From NCBI GenBank assembly GCA_033782935.1, contig JAWQEG010000717.1:1240001-1304000 (forward strand): 64,000 nt of DNA, given 5' to 3'. Source of the stretch: Petrolisthes cinctipes (Eukaryota; Arthropoda; Malacostraca; Decapoda; Porcellanidae). The notes below the pieces were generated by a model that saw only the letters and a list, made by a program, of their open reading frames with translations, searched no databases and was not told the origin of the DNA. Shown here in pieces: positions 25,765-40,123 of the stretch (position 1 is the stretch's first letter; every line of letters begins with the position of its first letter). The translations under genes were made by a program, and so were the position numbers.

Positions 25765-26617
25765 AAAAATCGATATTTTAGGTGCCAAAAGTCGATATCT
25801 CAAATTCAGGCCCAAAACACCCAAAAATTCGATATTTTGGGGTCCCAGAAGCGATCTGTACATGTCTACTCAGTGCTAGAATATTTTCAAAATATAGGCC
25901 CTAAGCATGCTAAAAATCGATATTTTAGGTGCCCAAATTCGATATCACAAATTCAGGCCCAAAACACCCAAAAATTCGATATTTTGGGGTCCAAGAAGCG
26001 ATCTGTTCATGCCTACTCCGTGTTAGAGTATTTTCAAAATACAGGCCCAAAACAAGCTGAAAATCGATATTTTAGGTGACCAAAGTCGATATGTGGATGC
26101 ATCTTCGGTACCCGTTTATATCTCAAATTCAGGCTCAAAACACCCAAAAATTCGATATTTTGGGGTCCCAGAAGCGATCTGTACTTGCCTACTCCGTCTT
26201 AGAGTATTTTCAAAATAAAGGCCCAAAACAAGCTGAAAATCGATATTTTAGGTGACCAAAGTCAATATGTGTATGAATCTTCTGCACCCGTTTATATCCC
26301 AAATTCAACCTCAAAACCCCGAAAATTCGATATTTTTGGGTCCCAGAAGCGATCTGTACATGCCTACTCCTAGTTAGAGTATTTTCAAAACACAGGCCCA
26401 GAACATGCTGAAAATCGATATTTTAGGTGCCCAAAGTCAATATGTGCATGCATCTTCTGTACCCGTTTATATCTCAAATTCTGGCTCAAAACACCCGAAA
26501 ATTCGGTATTTTTGGGTCCTTTAAGCGATCTGTACATGCCTAGTCAGTGGTAGAATGTTTTCAAAATATAGGCTCAAAACATGCTAAAAATCGATATTTT
26601 ACGTGTCCAAAGTCGAG
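25765..26617 (+). repeat. Array between the two large duplications
   Basis: This is a mix of S monomers (two in a row at 25,780-26,070, one reading CGATATCACAAATTC) and L monomers. It includes a KpnI-bearing TCGGTACCCG unit near 26,105 and the CAGGCCCAGAACATGCTG landmark near 26,393. One L has CCTCAAAACCCCGAAAATT, a 2-bp shortening. Confidence 0.7.
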
Positions 26618-29600
26618 ATGTGCATGCATCATCTGTACCCGTTTATATCTCAAATTCAGGCTCAAAACACCCGAAAATTCGATATTTTGGGGTCCCAGAA
26701 GCGATCTGTACATGCCTACTCAGTGCTAGAATATTTTCAAAATATAGGCCCAAAACATGCTAAAAATCGATATTTTAGGTGCCCAAAGTCGATATCTCAA
26801 ATTCAGGCCCAAAACACCCAAAAATTCGATATTTTGGGGTCCCAGAAGCGATCTGTACATGCCTACTTCGTGTTAGAGTATTTTTAATATACAGGCCCAA
26901 AACATACTGAAAATTGATCCTTTATGTGCCCAAAAGTCGATATGTGGATGCATCTTCTGTACCCGTTTATATCTCAAATTCAGGCTCAAAACACCTGAAA
27001 ATTCGATATTTTGGGGTCCCAGAAGCGATCTGTACTTGCCTACTCCGTGTTAGAGTATTTTCAAAATACAGGCCCAAAACAAGCTGAAAATCGATATTTT
27101 AAGTGACCAAAGTCAATATGTGGGTGCATATTCCGCACCCGTTTATATCCCAAATTCAACCTTAAAACACCCGAAAATTCGATATTTTTGGGTCCCAGAA
27201 GCGATCTGTACATGCCTACTCAGTGCTAGAATGTTTTCAAAATATAGGCTCAAAACATGCTAAAAATCGATATTTTAAGTGTCCAAAGTCGATATGTGCA
27301 TGCATCATCTGTACCCGTTTATATCTTAATTCAGGCTATAAACACCCGAAAATGCGATATTTTGGGGTCCCAGGAGCGATCTGTACATGCCTACTCAGTG
27401 CTAGAATATTTTCAAAATATAGGCCCAAAACATGCTAAAAATCGATATTTTAGGTGCCCAAAGTCGATATCTCAAATTCAGGCCCAAAACACCCAAAAAT
27501 TTGATATTTTGGGGTCCCAGAAGCGATCTGTACATGCCTACTCCGTGTTAGAGTATTTTTAATATACAGGCCCAAAACATACTGAAAATTAATCTTTTAG
27601 GTGCCCAAAAGTCGATATGTGGATGCATCTTCTGTACCCGTTTATATCTCAAATTCAGGCTCAAAACACCCGAAAATTCGATATTTTGGGATCCAAGAAG
27701 CGATCTGTTCATGCCTACTCCGTGTTAGAGTATTTTCAAAATACAGGCCCAAAACAAGCTGAAAATCGATATTTTAGGTGACCAAAGTCGATATGTGGAT
27801 GCATCTTCGGTACCCGTTTATATCTCAAATTCATGCTCAAAACACCCGAAAATTCGATATTTTGGGGTCCCAGAAGCGATCTGTACTTGCCTACTCCGTC
27901 TTAGAGTATTTTCAAAATAAAGGCCCAAAACAAGCTGAAAATCGATATTTTAGGTGACCAAAGTCAATATGTGTATGAATCTTCTGCACCCGTTTATATC
28001 CCAAATTCAACCTCAAAACACCCGAAAATTCGATATTTTTGGGTCCCAGAAGCGATCTGTACATGCATACTCAGTGCTAGAATGTTTTCAAAATATAGGC
28101 TCAAAACAAGCTAAAAATCGATATTTTAAGTGTCCAAAGTCGATATGTGCATTCATCATCTGTACCCGTTTATATCTCAAATTCAAACTATAAACACCCG
28201 AAAATTCGATATTTTGGGGTCCCAGAAACGATCTATACATGCCTACTCAGTGCTAGAATATTTTCAAAATATAGGCCCAAAACATGCTAAAAATCGATAT
28301 TTTAGGTGACCAAAGTCGATATCTCAAATTCAGGCCCAAAACACCCAAAAATTCGATATTTTGGGGTCCCAGAAGCGATCTGTACATGCCTACTCCGTGT
28401 TAGAGTATTTTTAATATACAGGCCCAAAACATACTGAAAATTGATCCTTTAGGTGCCCAAAGTCGATATGTGGATGCATCTTCTGTACCCGTTTATATCT
28501 CAAATTCAGGCTCAAAACACCTGAAAATTCGATATTTTGGGTTCCCAGAAGCGATCTGTACTTGCCTACTCCATATTAGAGTATTTTCAAAATACAGGCA
28601 TAAAACAAGCTGAAAATCGATATTTTAGGTGACTAAAGTCAATATATGTGTGCATCTTCTGTACCCGTTTATATCCCAAATTCAACCTCAAAACACCCGA
28701 AAATTCGATATTTTGGGGTCCCAGAAGTGATTTGTACATGCCTACTTAGTGCTAGAATATTTTCAAAATATAGGCCCAAAACATGCTAAAAATCGATGTT
28801 TTAGGTGCCCAAAGTCGATATCTCAAATTTAGGCCCAAAACACCCGAAAATTCGATATTTTGGGTTCCCAGAAGAGATCTGTACATGCCTACTCAGTGCT
28901 AGAATATTTTCAAAATATAGGCCCTAAACTTGCTAAAAATCGATATTTTAGGTGCCCAATGTCGATATCTCAAATTCAGGCCCAAAACACCCAAAAATTC
29001 GATATTTTGGGGTCCCAGAAGCTATCTGTACATGCCTACTCCGTGTTAGAGTATTTTCAAAATACAGGCCCAAAACAAGCTGGAAATCGATATTTTAGGT
29101 GACCAAAGTCAATATGTGTGTGCATCTTCTGCACCCGTTTATATCCCAAATTCAACCTGAAAACACACGAAAATTCGATATTTTTGGGTCCCATAAGCGA
29201 TCTGTACATGCCTACTCAGTGCTAGAATTTTTTCAAAATATAGGCTCGAAACATGCTAAAAATCGATTTTAAGTGTCCAAAGTCGATATGTGCATGCATC
29301 ATCTGTACCCGTTTATATCTCAAATTCAGGCTCAAAACACCCGAAAATTCGATATTTTTGGGTCCCAGAAGTGATTTGTACATGCCTACTTAGTGCTAGA
29401 ATATTTTCAAAATATAGGCCCAAAACATGCTAAAAATCGATATTTTAGGTGCCCAAAGTCGATATCTCAAATTCAGGCCCAAAACACCCGAAAATTCGAT
29501 ATTATGGGGTCCGAGAAGCGATCTGTATATGCCTACTCAGTGCTAGAATATTTTCAAAATATAGGCCCTAAACATGCTAAAAATCGATATTTTAGGTGCC

Positions 29601-32600
29601 CAAAGTCGATATCTCAAATTCAGGCCCAAAACACCCAAAAATTCGATATTTTGGGGTCCCAGAAGCTATCTGTACATGCCTACTCCGTGTTAGAGTATTT
29701 TCAAAATACAGGCCCAAAACAAGCTGAAAATCGATATTTTAGGTGACCAAAGTCAATATGTGTATGAATCTTCTGCACCCGTTTATATCCCAAATTCAAC
29801 CTCAAAACACCCGAAAATTCGATATTTTTGGGTCCCAGAAGCGATCTGTACATGCCTACTCAGTGCTAGAATGTTTTCAAAATATAGCCTCAAAACAAGC
29901 TAAAAATCGATATTTTAAGTGTCCAAAGTCGATATGTGCATGCATCATCTGTACCCGTTTATATCTCAAATTCAGGCTCAAAACACCCGAAAATTCGATA
30001 TTTTGGGGTCCCAGAAGTGATTTGTACATGCCTACTTAGTGCTAGAATATTTTCAAAATATAGGCCCAAAACATGCTAAAAATCGATATTTTAGGTGCCC
30101 AAAGTCGATATCTCAAATTCAGGCCCAAAACACCCGAAAATTCGATATTTTGGGGTCCCACAAGCGATCTGTACATGCCTACTCAGTGCTAGAATATTTT
30201 CAAAATATAGGCCTTAAACATGCTAAAAATCGATATTTTAGGTGCCCAATGTCGATATCTCAAATTCAGGCCCAAAACACCCGAAAATTCGATATTTTGG
30301 GGTCCCAGAAGCGATCTGTACATGCCTACTCAGTGCTAGAATATTTTCAAAATATAGGCCCTAAACATGCTAAAAATCGATATTTTAGGTGCCCAAAGTT
30401 GATATCTCAAATTCAGGCCCAAAACACCCAAAAATTCGATATTTTGGGGTCCCAGAAGCTATCTGTACATGCCTACTCCGTGTTAGAGTATTTTCAAAAT
30501 ACAGGCCCAAAACAAGCTGAAAATCGATATTTTAGGTGACCAAAGTCAATATGTGTATGAATCTTCTGCACCCGTTTATATCCCAAATTCAACCTCAAAA
30601 CACCCGAAAATTCGATATTTCTGGGTCCCAGAAGCGTTCTGTACATGCCTACTCAGTGCTAGAATGTTTTCAAAATATAGGCTCAAAACAAGCTAAAAAT
30701 CGATATTTTAAATGTCCAAAGTCGATATGTGCATTCATCATCTGTACCCGTTTATATCTCAAATTAAGGCTATAAACACCCGAAAATTCGATATTTTTGG
30801 GTCCCAGAAGCGATTTATACATGCCTACTCAGTGCTAGAATATTTTCAAAATATAGGCCCAAAACATGCTAGTAATCGATATTTTAGGTGCCCAAAGTCG
30901 ATATCTCAAATTCAGGCCCAAAACACCCAAAAATTCGATATTTTGGGGTCCCAGAAGCGATCTGTACATGCCTACTCAGTGCTAGAATGTTTTCAAAATA
31001 TAGGCTCAAAACAAGCTAAAAATCGATATTTTAAGTGTCCAAAGTCGATATCTCAAATTCAGGCCCAAAACACCCAAAAATTTGATATTTTGGGGTCCCA
31101 GAATCGATCTGTACATGCCTACTCCGTGTTAGAGTATTTTTAATATACAGGCCCAAAACATACTGAAAATTAATCTTTTAGGTGCCCAAAAGTCGATATG
31201 TGGATGCATCTTCTGTACCCATTTATATCTCAAATTCAGGCTCAAAACACCCGAAAATTCGATATTTTGGGGTCCAAGAAGCGATCTGTTCATGCCTACT
31301 CCGTCTTAGAGTATTTTCAAACTACAGGCCCAAAACAAGCTGAAAATCGATATTTTAGGTGACCAAAGTCGATATGTGGATGAATCTTCTGCACCCGTTT
31401 ATATTCCAAATTCAACCTCAAAACACCCGAAAATTCGATATTTTTGGGTCCCAGAAGCGATCAGTACATGCCTACTCCTAGTTAGAGTATTTTCAAAACA
31501 CAGGCCCAGAACATGCTGAAAATCGATATTTTAGGTGCCCAAAGTCAATATGTGCATGCATCTTCTGTAGCCGTTTATATCTCAAATTCTGGCTCAAAAC
31601 ACCCGAAAATTCGGTATTTTTGGGTCCTAGAAGCGATCTGTACATGCCTAGTCAGTGGTAGAATGTTTTCAAAATATAGGCTCAAAACATGCTAAAAATC
31701 GATATTTTAAGTGTCCAAAGTTGAGATGTGCATGCATCATCTGTACCCGTTTATATCTCAAATTCAGGCTCAAAACACCCGAAAATTCGATATTTTGGGG
31801 TCCCAGAAGCGATCTGTACATGCCTACTCAGTGCTAGAATATTTTCAAAAAAATAGGCCCAAAACATGCTAAAAATCGATATTTTAGGTGCCCAAAGTCG
31901 ATATCTCAAATTCAGGCCCAAAACACCCAAAAATTCGATATTTTGGGGTCCCAGAAGCGATCTGTACATGCCTACTCCGTGTTAGAGTATTTTTAATATA
32001 CAGGCCCAAAACATACTGAAAATTGATCCTTTAGGTGCCCAAAAGTCGATATGTGGATGCATCTTCTGTACCTGTTTATATCTCAAATTCAGGCTCAAAA
32101 CACCTGAAAATTCGACATTTTGGGGTCCCAGAAGCGATCTGTACTTGCCTACTCAGTGCTAGAATGTTTTCAAAATATAGGCTCAAAACATGCTAAAAAT
32201 CGAATTTAAGTGTCCAAAGTCGATATGTGCATGCATCATCTGTACCCGTTTATATCTCAAATTCAGGCTCAAAACACCCGAAAATTCGATATTTTGGGGT
32301 CCCAGAAGTGATTTGTACATGCCTACTTAGTGCTAGAATATTTTCAAAATATAGGCCCAAAACATGCTAAAAATCGATGTTTTAGGTGCCCAAAGTCGAT
32401 ATCTCAAATTCAGGCCCAAAACACCCGAAAATTCGATATTTTGGGTTCCCAGAAGAGATCTGTACATGCCTACTCAGTGCTAGAATATTTTCAAAATATA
32501 GGCCCTAAACTTGCTAAAAATCGATATTTTAGTTGCCCAATGTCGATATCTCAAATTCAGGCCCAAAACACCCAAAAATTCGATATTTTGGGGTCCCAGA

Positions 32601-33370
32601 AGCTATCTGTACACGCCTACTCCGTGTTAGAGTATTTTCAAAATACAGGCCCAAAACAAGCTGAAAATCGATATTTTAGGTGACCAAAGTCAATATGTGT
32701 GTGCATCTTCTGCACCCGTTTATATCCCCCAAATTCAACCTGAAAACACCCGAAAATTCGATATTTTTGGGTCCCATAAGCGATCTGTACATGCCTACTC
32801 AGTGCTAGAATGTTTTCAAAATATAGGCTCAAAACAAGCTAAAAATCGATATTTTAAGTGTCCAAAGTCGATATGTGCATTTATCATCTGTACCCGTTTA
32901 TATCTCAAATTCAGGCTATAAACACCCGAAAATTCGATATTTTGGGGTCCCAGAAACGATCTATACATGCCTACTCAGTGCTAGAATATTTTCAAAATAT
33001 AGGCCCAAAACATGCTAGAAATCGATATTTTAGGTGCCCAAAGTCGATATCTCAAATTCAGGCCCAAAACACCCAAAAATTCGATATTTTGGGGTCCCAG
33101 AAGCGATCTGTACATGCCTACTCCGTGTTAGAGTATTTTTAATATACAGGCCCAAAACATACTGAAAACTATTATTTTAGGTGCCCAAAAGTCGATATGT
33201 GGATGCATCTTCTGTACCCGTTTAAAACTCAAATTCAACCTCAAAACACCCGAAAATTCGATATTTTTGGGTCCCATAAGCGATCTGTACATGCCTACTC
33301 AGTGCTAGAATGTTTTCAAAATATAGGCTCAAAACATGCTAAAAATCGATTTTAAGTGTCCAAAGTCGAT
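26618..33370 (+). repeat. 6,753-bp block, copy 1 (about 41 monomers)
   Basis: I count about 25 L and 16 S monomers. S monomers occur in runs of two or three (28.8-29.1, 29.45-29.74, 30.1-30.5 kb). The block starts at the first base after a mismatch at 26,617 (GAGATG against GATATG at 33,370) and is repeated at an offset of exactly 6,753 bp. Confidence 0.92.
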
Positions 33371-36300
33371 ATGTGCATGCATCATCTGTACCCGTTTATA
33401 TCTCAAATTCAGGCTCAAAACACCCGAAAATTCGATATTTTGGGGTCCCAGAAGCGATCTGTACATGCCTACTCAGTGCTAGAATATTTTCAAAATATAG
33501 GCCCAAAACATGCTAAAAATCGATATTTTAGGTGCCCAAAGTCGATATCTCAAATTCAGGCCCAAAACACCCAAAAATTCGATATTTTGGGGTCCCAGAA
33601 GCGATCTGTACATGCCTACTTCGTGTTAGAGTATTTTTAATATACAGGCCCAAAACATACTGAAAATTGATCCTTTATGTGCCCAAAAGTCGATATGTGG
33701 ATGCATCTTCTGTACCCGTTTATATCTCAAATTCAGGCTCAAAACACCTGAAAATTCGATATTTTGGGGTCCCAGAAGCGATCTGTACTTGCCTACTCCG
33801 TGTTAGAGTATTTTCAAAATACAGGCCCAAAACAAGCTGAAAATCGATATTTTAAGTGACCAAAGTCAATATGTGGGTGCATATTCCGCACCCGTTTATA
33901 TCCCAAATTCAACCTTAAAACACCCGAAAATTCGATATTTTTGGGTCCCAGAAGCGATCTGTACATGCCTACTCAGTGCTAGAATGTTTTCAAAATATAG
34001 GCTCAAAACATGCTAAAAATCGATATTTTAAGTGTCCAAAGTCGATATGTGCATGCATCATCTGTACCCGTTTATATCTTAATTCAGGCTATAAACACCC
34101 GAAAATGCGATATTTTGGGGTCCCAGGAGCGATCTGTACATGCCTACTCAGTGCTAGAATATTTTCAAAATATAGGCCCAAAACATGCTAAAAATCGATA
34201 TTTTAGGTGCCCAAAGTCGATATCTCAAATTCAGGCCCAAAACACCCAAAAATTTGATATTTTGGGGTCCCAGAAGCGATCTGTACATGCCTACTCCGTG
34301 TTAGAGTATTTTTAATATACAGGCCCAAAACATACTGAAAATTAATCTTTTAGGTGCCCAAAAGTCGATATGTGGATGCATCTTCTGTACCCGTTTATAT
34401 CTCAAATTCAGGCTCAAAACACCCGAAAATTCGATATTTTGGGATCCAAGAAGCGATCTGTTCATGCCTACTCCGTGTTAGAGTATTTTCAAAATACAGG
34501 CCCAAAACAAGCTGAAAATCGATATTTTAGGTGACCAAAGTCGATATGTGGATGCATCTTCGGTACCCGTTTATATCTCAAATTCATGCTCAAAACACCC
34601 GAAAATTCGATATTTTGGGGTCCCAGAAGCGATCTGTACTTGCCTACTCCGTCTTAGAGTATTTTCAAAATAAAGGCCCAAAACAAGCTGAAAATCGATA
34701 TTTTAGGTGACCAAAGTCAATATGTGTATGAATCTTCTGCACCCGTTTATATCCCAAATTCAACCTCAAAACACCCGAAAATTCGATATTTTTGGGTCCC
34801 AGAAGCGATCTGTACATGCATACTCAGTGCTAGAATGTTTTCAAAATATAGGCTCAAAACAAGCTAAAAATCGATATTTTAAGTGTCCAAAGTCGATATG
34901 TGCATTCATCATCTGTACCCGTTTATATCTCAAATTCAAACTATAAACACCCGAAAATTCGATATTTTGGGGTCCCAGAAACGATCTATACATGCCTACT
35001 CAGTGCTAGAATATTTTCAAAATATAGGCCCAAAACATGCTAAAAATCGATATTTTAGGTGACCAAAGTCGATATCTCAAATTCAGGCCCAAAACACCCA
35101 AAAATTCGATATTTTGGGGTCCCAGAAGCGATCTGTACATGCCTACTCCGTGTTAGAGTATTTTTAATATACAGGCCCAAAACATACTGAAAATTGATCC
35201 TTTAGGTGCCCAAAGTCGATATGTGGATGCATCTTCTGTACCCGTTTATATCTCAAATTCAGGCTCAAAACACCTGAAAATTCGATATTTTGGGTTCCCA
35301 GAAGCGATCTGTACTTGCCTACTCCATATTAGAGTATTTTCAAAATACAGGCATAAAACAAGCTGAAAATCGATATTTTAGGTGACTAAAGTCAATATAT
35401 GTGTGCATCTTCTGTACCCGTTTATATCCCAAATTCAACCTCAAAACACCCGAAAATTCGATATTTTGGGGTCCCAGAAGTGATTTGTACATGCCTACTT
35501 AGTGCTAGAATATTTTCAAAATATAGGCCCAAAACATGCTAAAAATCGATGTTTTAGGTGCCCAAAGTCGATATCTCAAATTTAGGCCCAAAACACCCGA
35601 AAATTCGATATTTTGGGTTCCCAGAAGAGATCTGTACATGCCTACTCAGTGCTAGAATATTTTCAAAATATAGGCCCTAAACTTGCTAAAAATCGATATT
35701 TTAGGTGCCCAATGTCGATATCTCAAATTCAGGCCCAAAACACCCAAAAATTCGATATTTTGGGGTCCCAGAAGCTATCTGTACATGCCTACTCCGTGTT
35801 AGAGTATTTTCAAAATACAGGCCCAAAACAAGCTGGAAATCGATATTTTAGGTGACCAAAGTCAATATGTGTGTGCATCTTCTGCACCCGTTTATATCCC
35901 AAATTCAACCTGAAAACACACGAAAATTCGATATTTTTGGGTCCCATAAGCGATCTGTACATGCCTACTCAGTGCTAGAATTTTTTCAAAATATAGGCTC
36001 GAAACATGCTAAAAATCGATTTTAAGTGTCCAAAGTCGATATGTGCATGCATCATCTGTACCCGTTTATATCTCAAATTCAGGCTCAAAACACCCGAAAA
36101 TTCGATATTTTTGGGTCCCAGAAGTGATTTGTACATGCCTACTTAGTGCTAGAATATTTTCAAAATATAGGCCCAAAACATGCTAAAAATCGATATTTTA
36201 GGTGCCCAAAGTCGATATCTCAAATTCAGGCCCAAAACACCCGAAAATTCGATATTATGGGGTCCGAGAAGCGATCTGTATATGCCTACTCAGTGCTAGA

Positions 36301-39300
36301 ATATTTTCAAAATATAGGCCCTAAACATGCTAAAAATCGATATTTTAGGTGCCCAAAGTCGATATCTCAAATTCAGGCCCAAAACACCCAAAAATTCGAT
36401 ATTTTGGGGTCCCAGAAGCTATCTGTACATGCCTACTCCGTGTTAGAGTATTTTCAAAATACAGGCCCAAAACAAGCTGAAAATCGATATTTTAGGTGAC
36501 CAAAGTCAATATGTGTATGAATCTTCTGCACCCGTTTATATCCCAAATTCAACCTCAAAACACCCGAAAATTCGATATTTTTGGGTCCCAGAAGCGATCT
36601 GTACATGCCTACTCAGTGCTAGAATGTTTTCAAAATATAGCCTCAAAACAAGCTAAAAATCGATATTTTAAGTGTCCAAAGTCGATATGTGCATGCATCA
36701 TCTGTACCCGTTTATATCTCAAATTCAGGCTCAAAACACCCGAAAATTCGATATTTTGGGGTCCCAGAAGTGATTTGTACATGCCTACTTAGTGCTAGAA
36801 TATTTTCAAAATATAGGCCCAAAACATGCTAAAAATCGATATTTTAGGTGCCCAAAGTCGATATCTCAAATTCAGGCCCAAAACACCCGAAAATTCGATA
36901 TTTTGGGGTCCCACAAGCGATCTGTACATGCCTACTCAGTGCTAGAATATTTTCAAAATATAGGCCTTAAACATGCTAAAAATCGATATTTTAGGTGCCC
37001 AATGTCGATATCTCAAATTCAGGCCCAAAACACCCGAAAATTCGATATTTTGGGGTCCCAGAAGCGATCTGTACATGCCTACTCAGTGCTAGAATATTTT
37101 CAAAATATAGGCCCTAAACATGCTAAAAATCGATATTTTAGGTGCCCAAAGTTGATATCTCAAATTCAGGCCCAAAACACCCAAAAATTCGATATTTTGG
37201 GGTCCCAGAAGCTATCTGTACATGCCTACTCCGTGTTAGAGTATTTTCAAAATACAGGCCCAAAACAAGCTGAAAATCGATATTTTAGGTGACCAAAGTC
37301 AATATGTGTATGAATCTTCTGCACCCGTTTATATCCCAAATTCAACCTCAAAACACCCGAAAATTCGATATTTCTGGGTCCCAGAAGCGTTCTGTACATG
37401 CCTACTCAGTGCTAGAATGTTTTCAAAATATAGGCTCAAAACAAGCTAAAAATCGATATTTTAAATGTCCAAAGTCGATATGTGCATTCATCATCTGTAC
37501 CCGTTTATATCTCAAATTAAGGCTATAAACACCCGAAAATTCGATATTTTTGGGTCCCAGAAGCGATTTATACATGCCTACTCAGTGCTAGAATATTTTC
37601 AAAATATAGGCCCAAAACATGCTAGTAATCGATATTTTAGGTGCCCAAAGTCGATATCTCAAATTCAGGCCCAAAACACCCAAAAATTCGATATTTTGGG
37701 GTCCCAGAAGCGATCTGTACATGCCTACTCAGTGCTAGAATGTTTTCAAAATATAGGCTCAAAACAAGCTAAAAATCGATATTTTAAGTGTCCAAAGTCG
37801 ATATCTCAAATTCAGGCCCAAAACACCCAAAAATTTGATATTTTGGGGTCCCAGAATCGATCTGTACATGCCTACTCCGTGTTAGAGTATTTTTAATATA
37901 CAGGCCCAAAACATACTGAAAATTAATCTTTTAGGTGCCCAAAAGTCGATATGTGGATGCATCTTCTGTACCCATTTATATCTCAAATTCAGGCTCAAAA
38001 CACCCGAAAATTCGATATTTTGGGGTCCAAGAAGCGATCTGTTCATGCCTACTCCGTCTTAGAGTATTTTCAAACTACAGGCCCAAAACAAGCTGAAAAT
38101 CGATATTTTAGGTGACCAAAGTCGATATGTGGATGAATCTTCTGCACCCGTTTATATTCCAAATTCAACCTCAAAACACCCGAAAATTCGATATTTTTGG
38201 GTCCCAGAAGCGATCAGTACATGCCTACTCCTAGTTAGAGTATTTTCAAAACACAGGCCCAGAACATGCTGAAAATCGATATTTTAGGTGCCCAAAGTCA
38301 ATATGTGCATGCATCTTCTGTAGCCGTTTATATCTCAAATTCTGGCTCAAAACACCCGAAAATTCGGTATTTTTGGGTCCTAGAAGCGATCTGTACATGC
38401 CTAGTCAGTGGTAGAATGTTTTCAAAATATAGGCTCAAAACATGCTAAAAATCGATATTTTAAGTGTCCAAAGTTGAGATGTGCATGCATCATCTGTACC
38501 CGTTTATATCTCAAATTCAGGCTCAAAACACCCGAAAATTCGATATTTTGGGGTCCCAGAAGCGATCTGTACATGCCTACTCAGTGCTAGAATATTTTCA
38601 AAAAAATAGGCCCAAAACATGCTAAAAATCGATATTTTAGGTGCCCAAAGTCGATATCTCAAATTCAGGCCCAAAACACCCAAAAATTCGATATTTTGGG
38701 GTCCCAGAAGCGATCTGTACATGCCTACTCCGTGTTAGAGTATTTTTAATATACAGGCCCAAAACATACTGAAAATTGATCCTTTAGGTGCCCAAAAGTC
38801 GATATGTGGATGCATCTTCTGTACCTGTTTATATCTCAAATTCAGGCTCAAAACACCTGAAAATTCGACATTTTGGGGTCCCAGAAGCGATCTGTACTTG
38901 CCTACTCAGTGCTAGAATGTTTTCAAAATATAGGCTCAAAACATGCTAAAAATCGAATTTAAGTGTCCAAAGTCGATATGTGCATGCATCATCTGTACCC
39001 GTTTATATCTCAAATTCAGGCTCAAAACACCCGAAAATTCGATATTTTGGGGTCCCAGAAGTGATTTGTACATGCCTACTTAGTGCTAGAATATTTTCAA
39101 AATATAGGCCCAAAACATGCTAAAAATCGATGTTTTAGGTGCCCAAAGTCGATATCTCAAATTCAGGCCCAAAACACCCGAAAATTCGATATTTTGGGTT
39201 CCCAGAAGAGATCTGTACATGCCTACTCAGTGCTAGAATATTTTCAAAATATAGGCCCTAAACTTGCTAAAAATCGATATTTTAGTTGCCCAATGTCGAT

Positions 39301-40123
39301 ATCTCAAATTCAGGCCCAAAACACCCAAAAATTCGATATTTTGGGGTCCCAGAAGCTATCTGTACACGCCTACTCCGTGTTAGAGTATTTTCAAAATACA
39401 GGCCCAAAACAAGCTGAAAATCGATATTTTAGGTGACCAAAGTCAATATGTGTGTGCATCTTCTGCACCCGTTTATATCCCCCAAATTCAACCTGAAAAC
39501 ACCCGAAAATTCGATATTTTTGGGTCCCATAAGCGATCTGTACATGCCTACTCAGTGCTAGAATGTTTTCAAAATATAGGCTCAAAACAAGCTAAAAATC
39601 GATATTTTAAGTGTCCAAAGTCGATATGTGCATTTATCATCTGTACCCGTTTATATCTCAAATTCAGGCTATAAACACCCGAAAATTCGATATTTTGGGG
39701 TCCCAGAAACGATCTATACATGCCTACTCAGTGCTAGAATATTTTCAAAATATAGGCCCAAAACATGCTAGAAATCGATATTTTAGGTGCCCAAAGTCGA
39801 TATCTCAAATTCAGGCCCAAAACACCCAAAAATTCGATATTTTGGGGTCCCAGAAGCGATCTGTACATGCCTACTCCGTGTTAGAGTATTTTTAATATAC
39901 AGGCCCAAAACATACTGAAAACTATTATTTTAGGTGCCCAAAAGTCGATATGTGGATGCATCTTCTGTACCCGTTTAAATCTCAAATTCAACCTCAAAAC
40001 ACCCGAAAATTCGATATTTTTGGGTCCCATAAGCGATCTGTACATGCCTACTCAGTGCTAGAATGTTTTCAAAATATAGGCTCAAAACATGCTAAAAATC
40101 GATTTTAAGTGTCCAAAGTCGAT
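33371..40123 (+). repeat. 6,753-bp block, copy 2
   Basis: This is a near-identical copy of 26,618-33,370. The match runs on to about 40,207, then breaks at GAAGTGATTTG against GAAGCGATCTG. One substitution noticed is at 39,980 (T, against A at 33,227). Even unusual states are shared, such as TTATATCCCCCAAATTC, AAATCGAATTTAAG, CAAAAAAATAGG and GATATTATGGGGTCCGAG. Confidence 0.92.

Noticed and set aside
30039..30539. Repeating 49-residue pattern as a repeat protein
   Set aside because: The 49-residue period is just 147/3. Substitutions between copies show no preference for third codon positions, and neighbouring L monomers break the frame.
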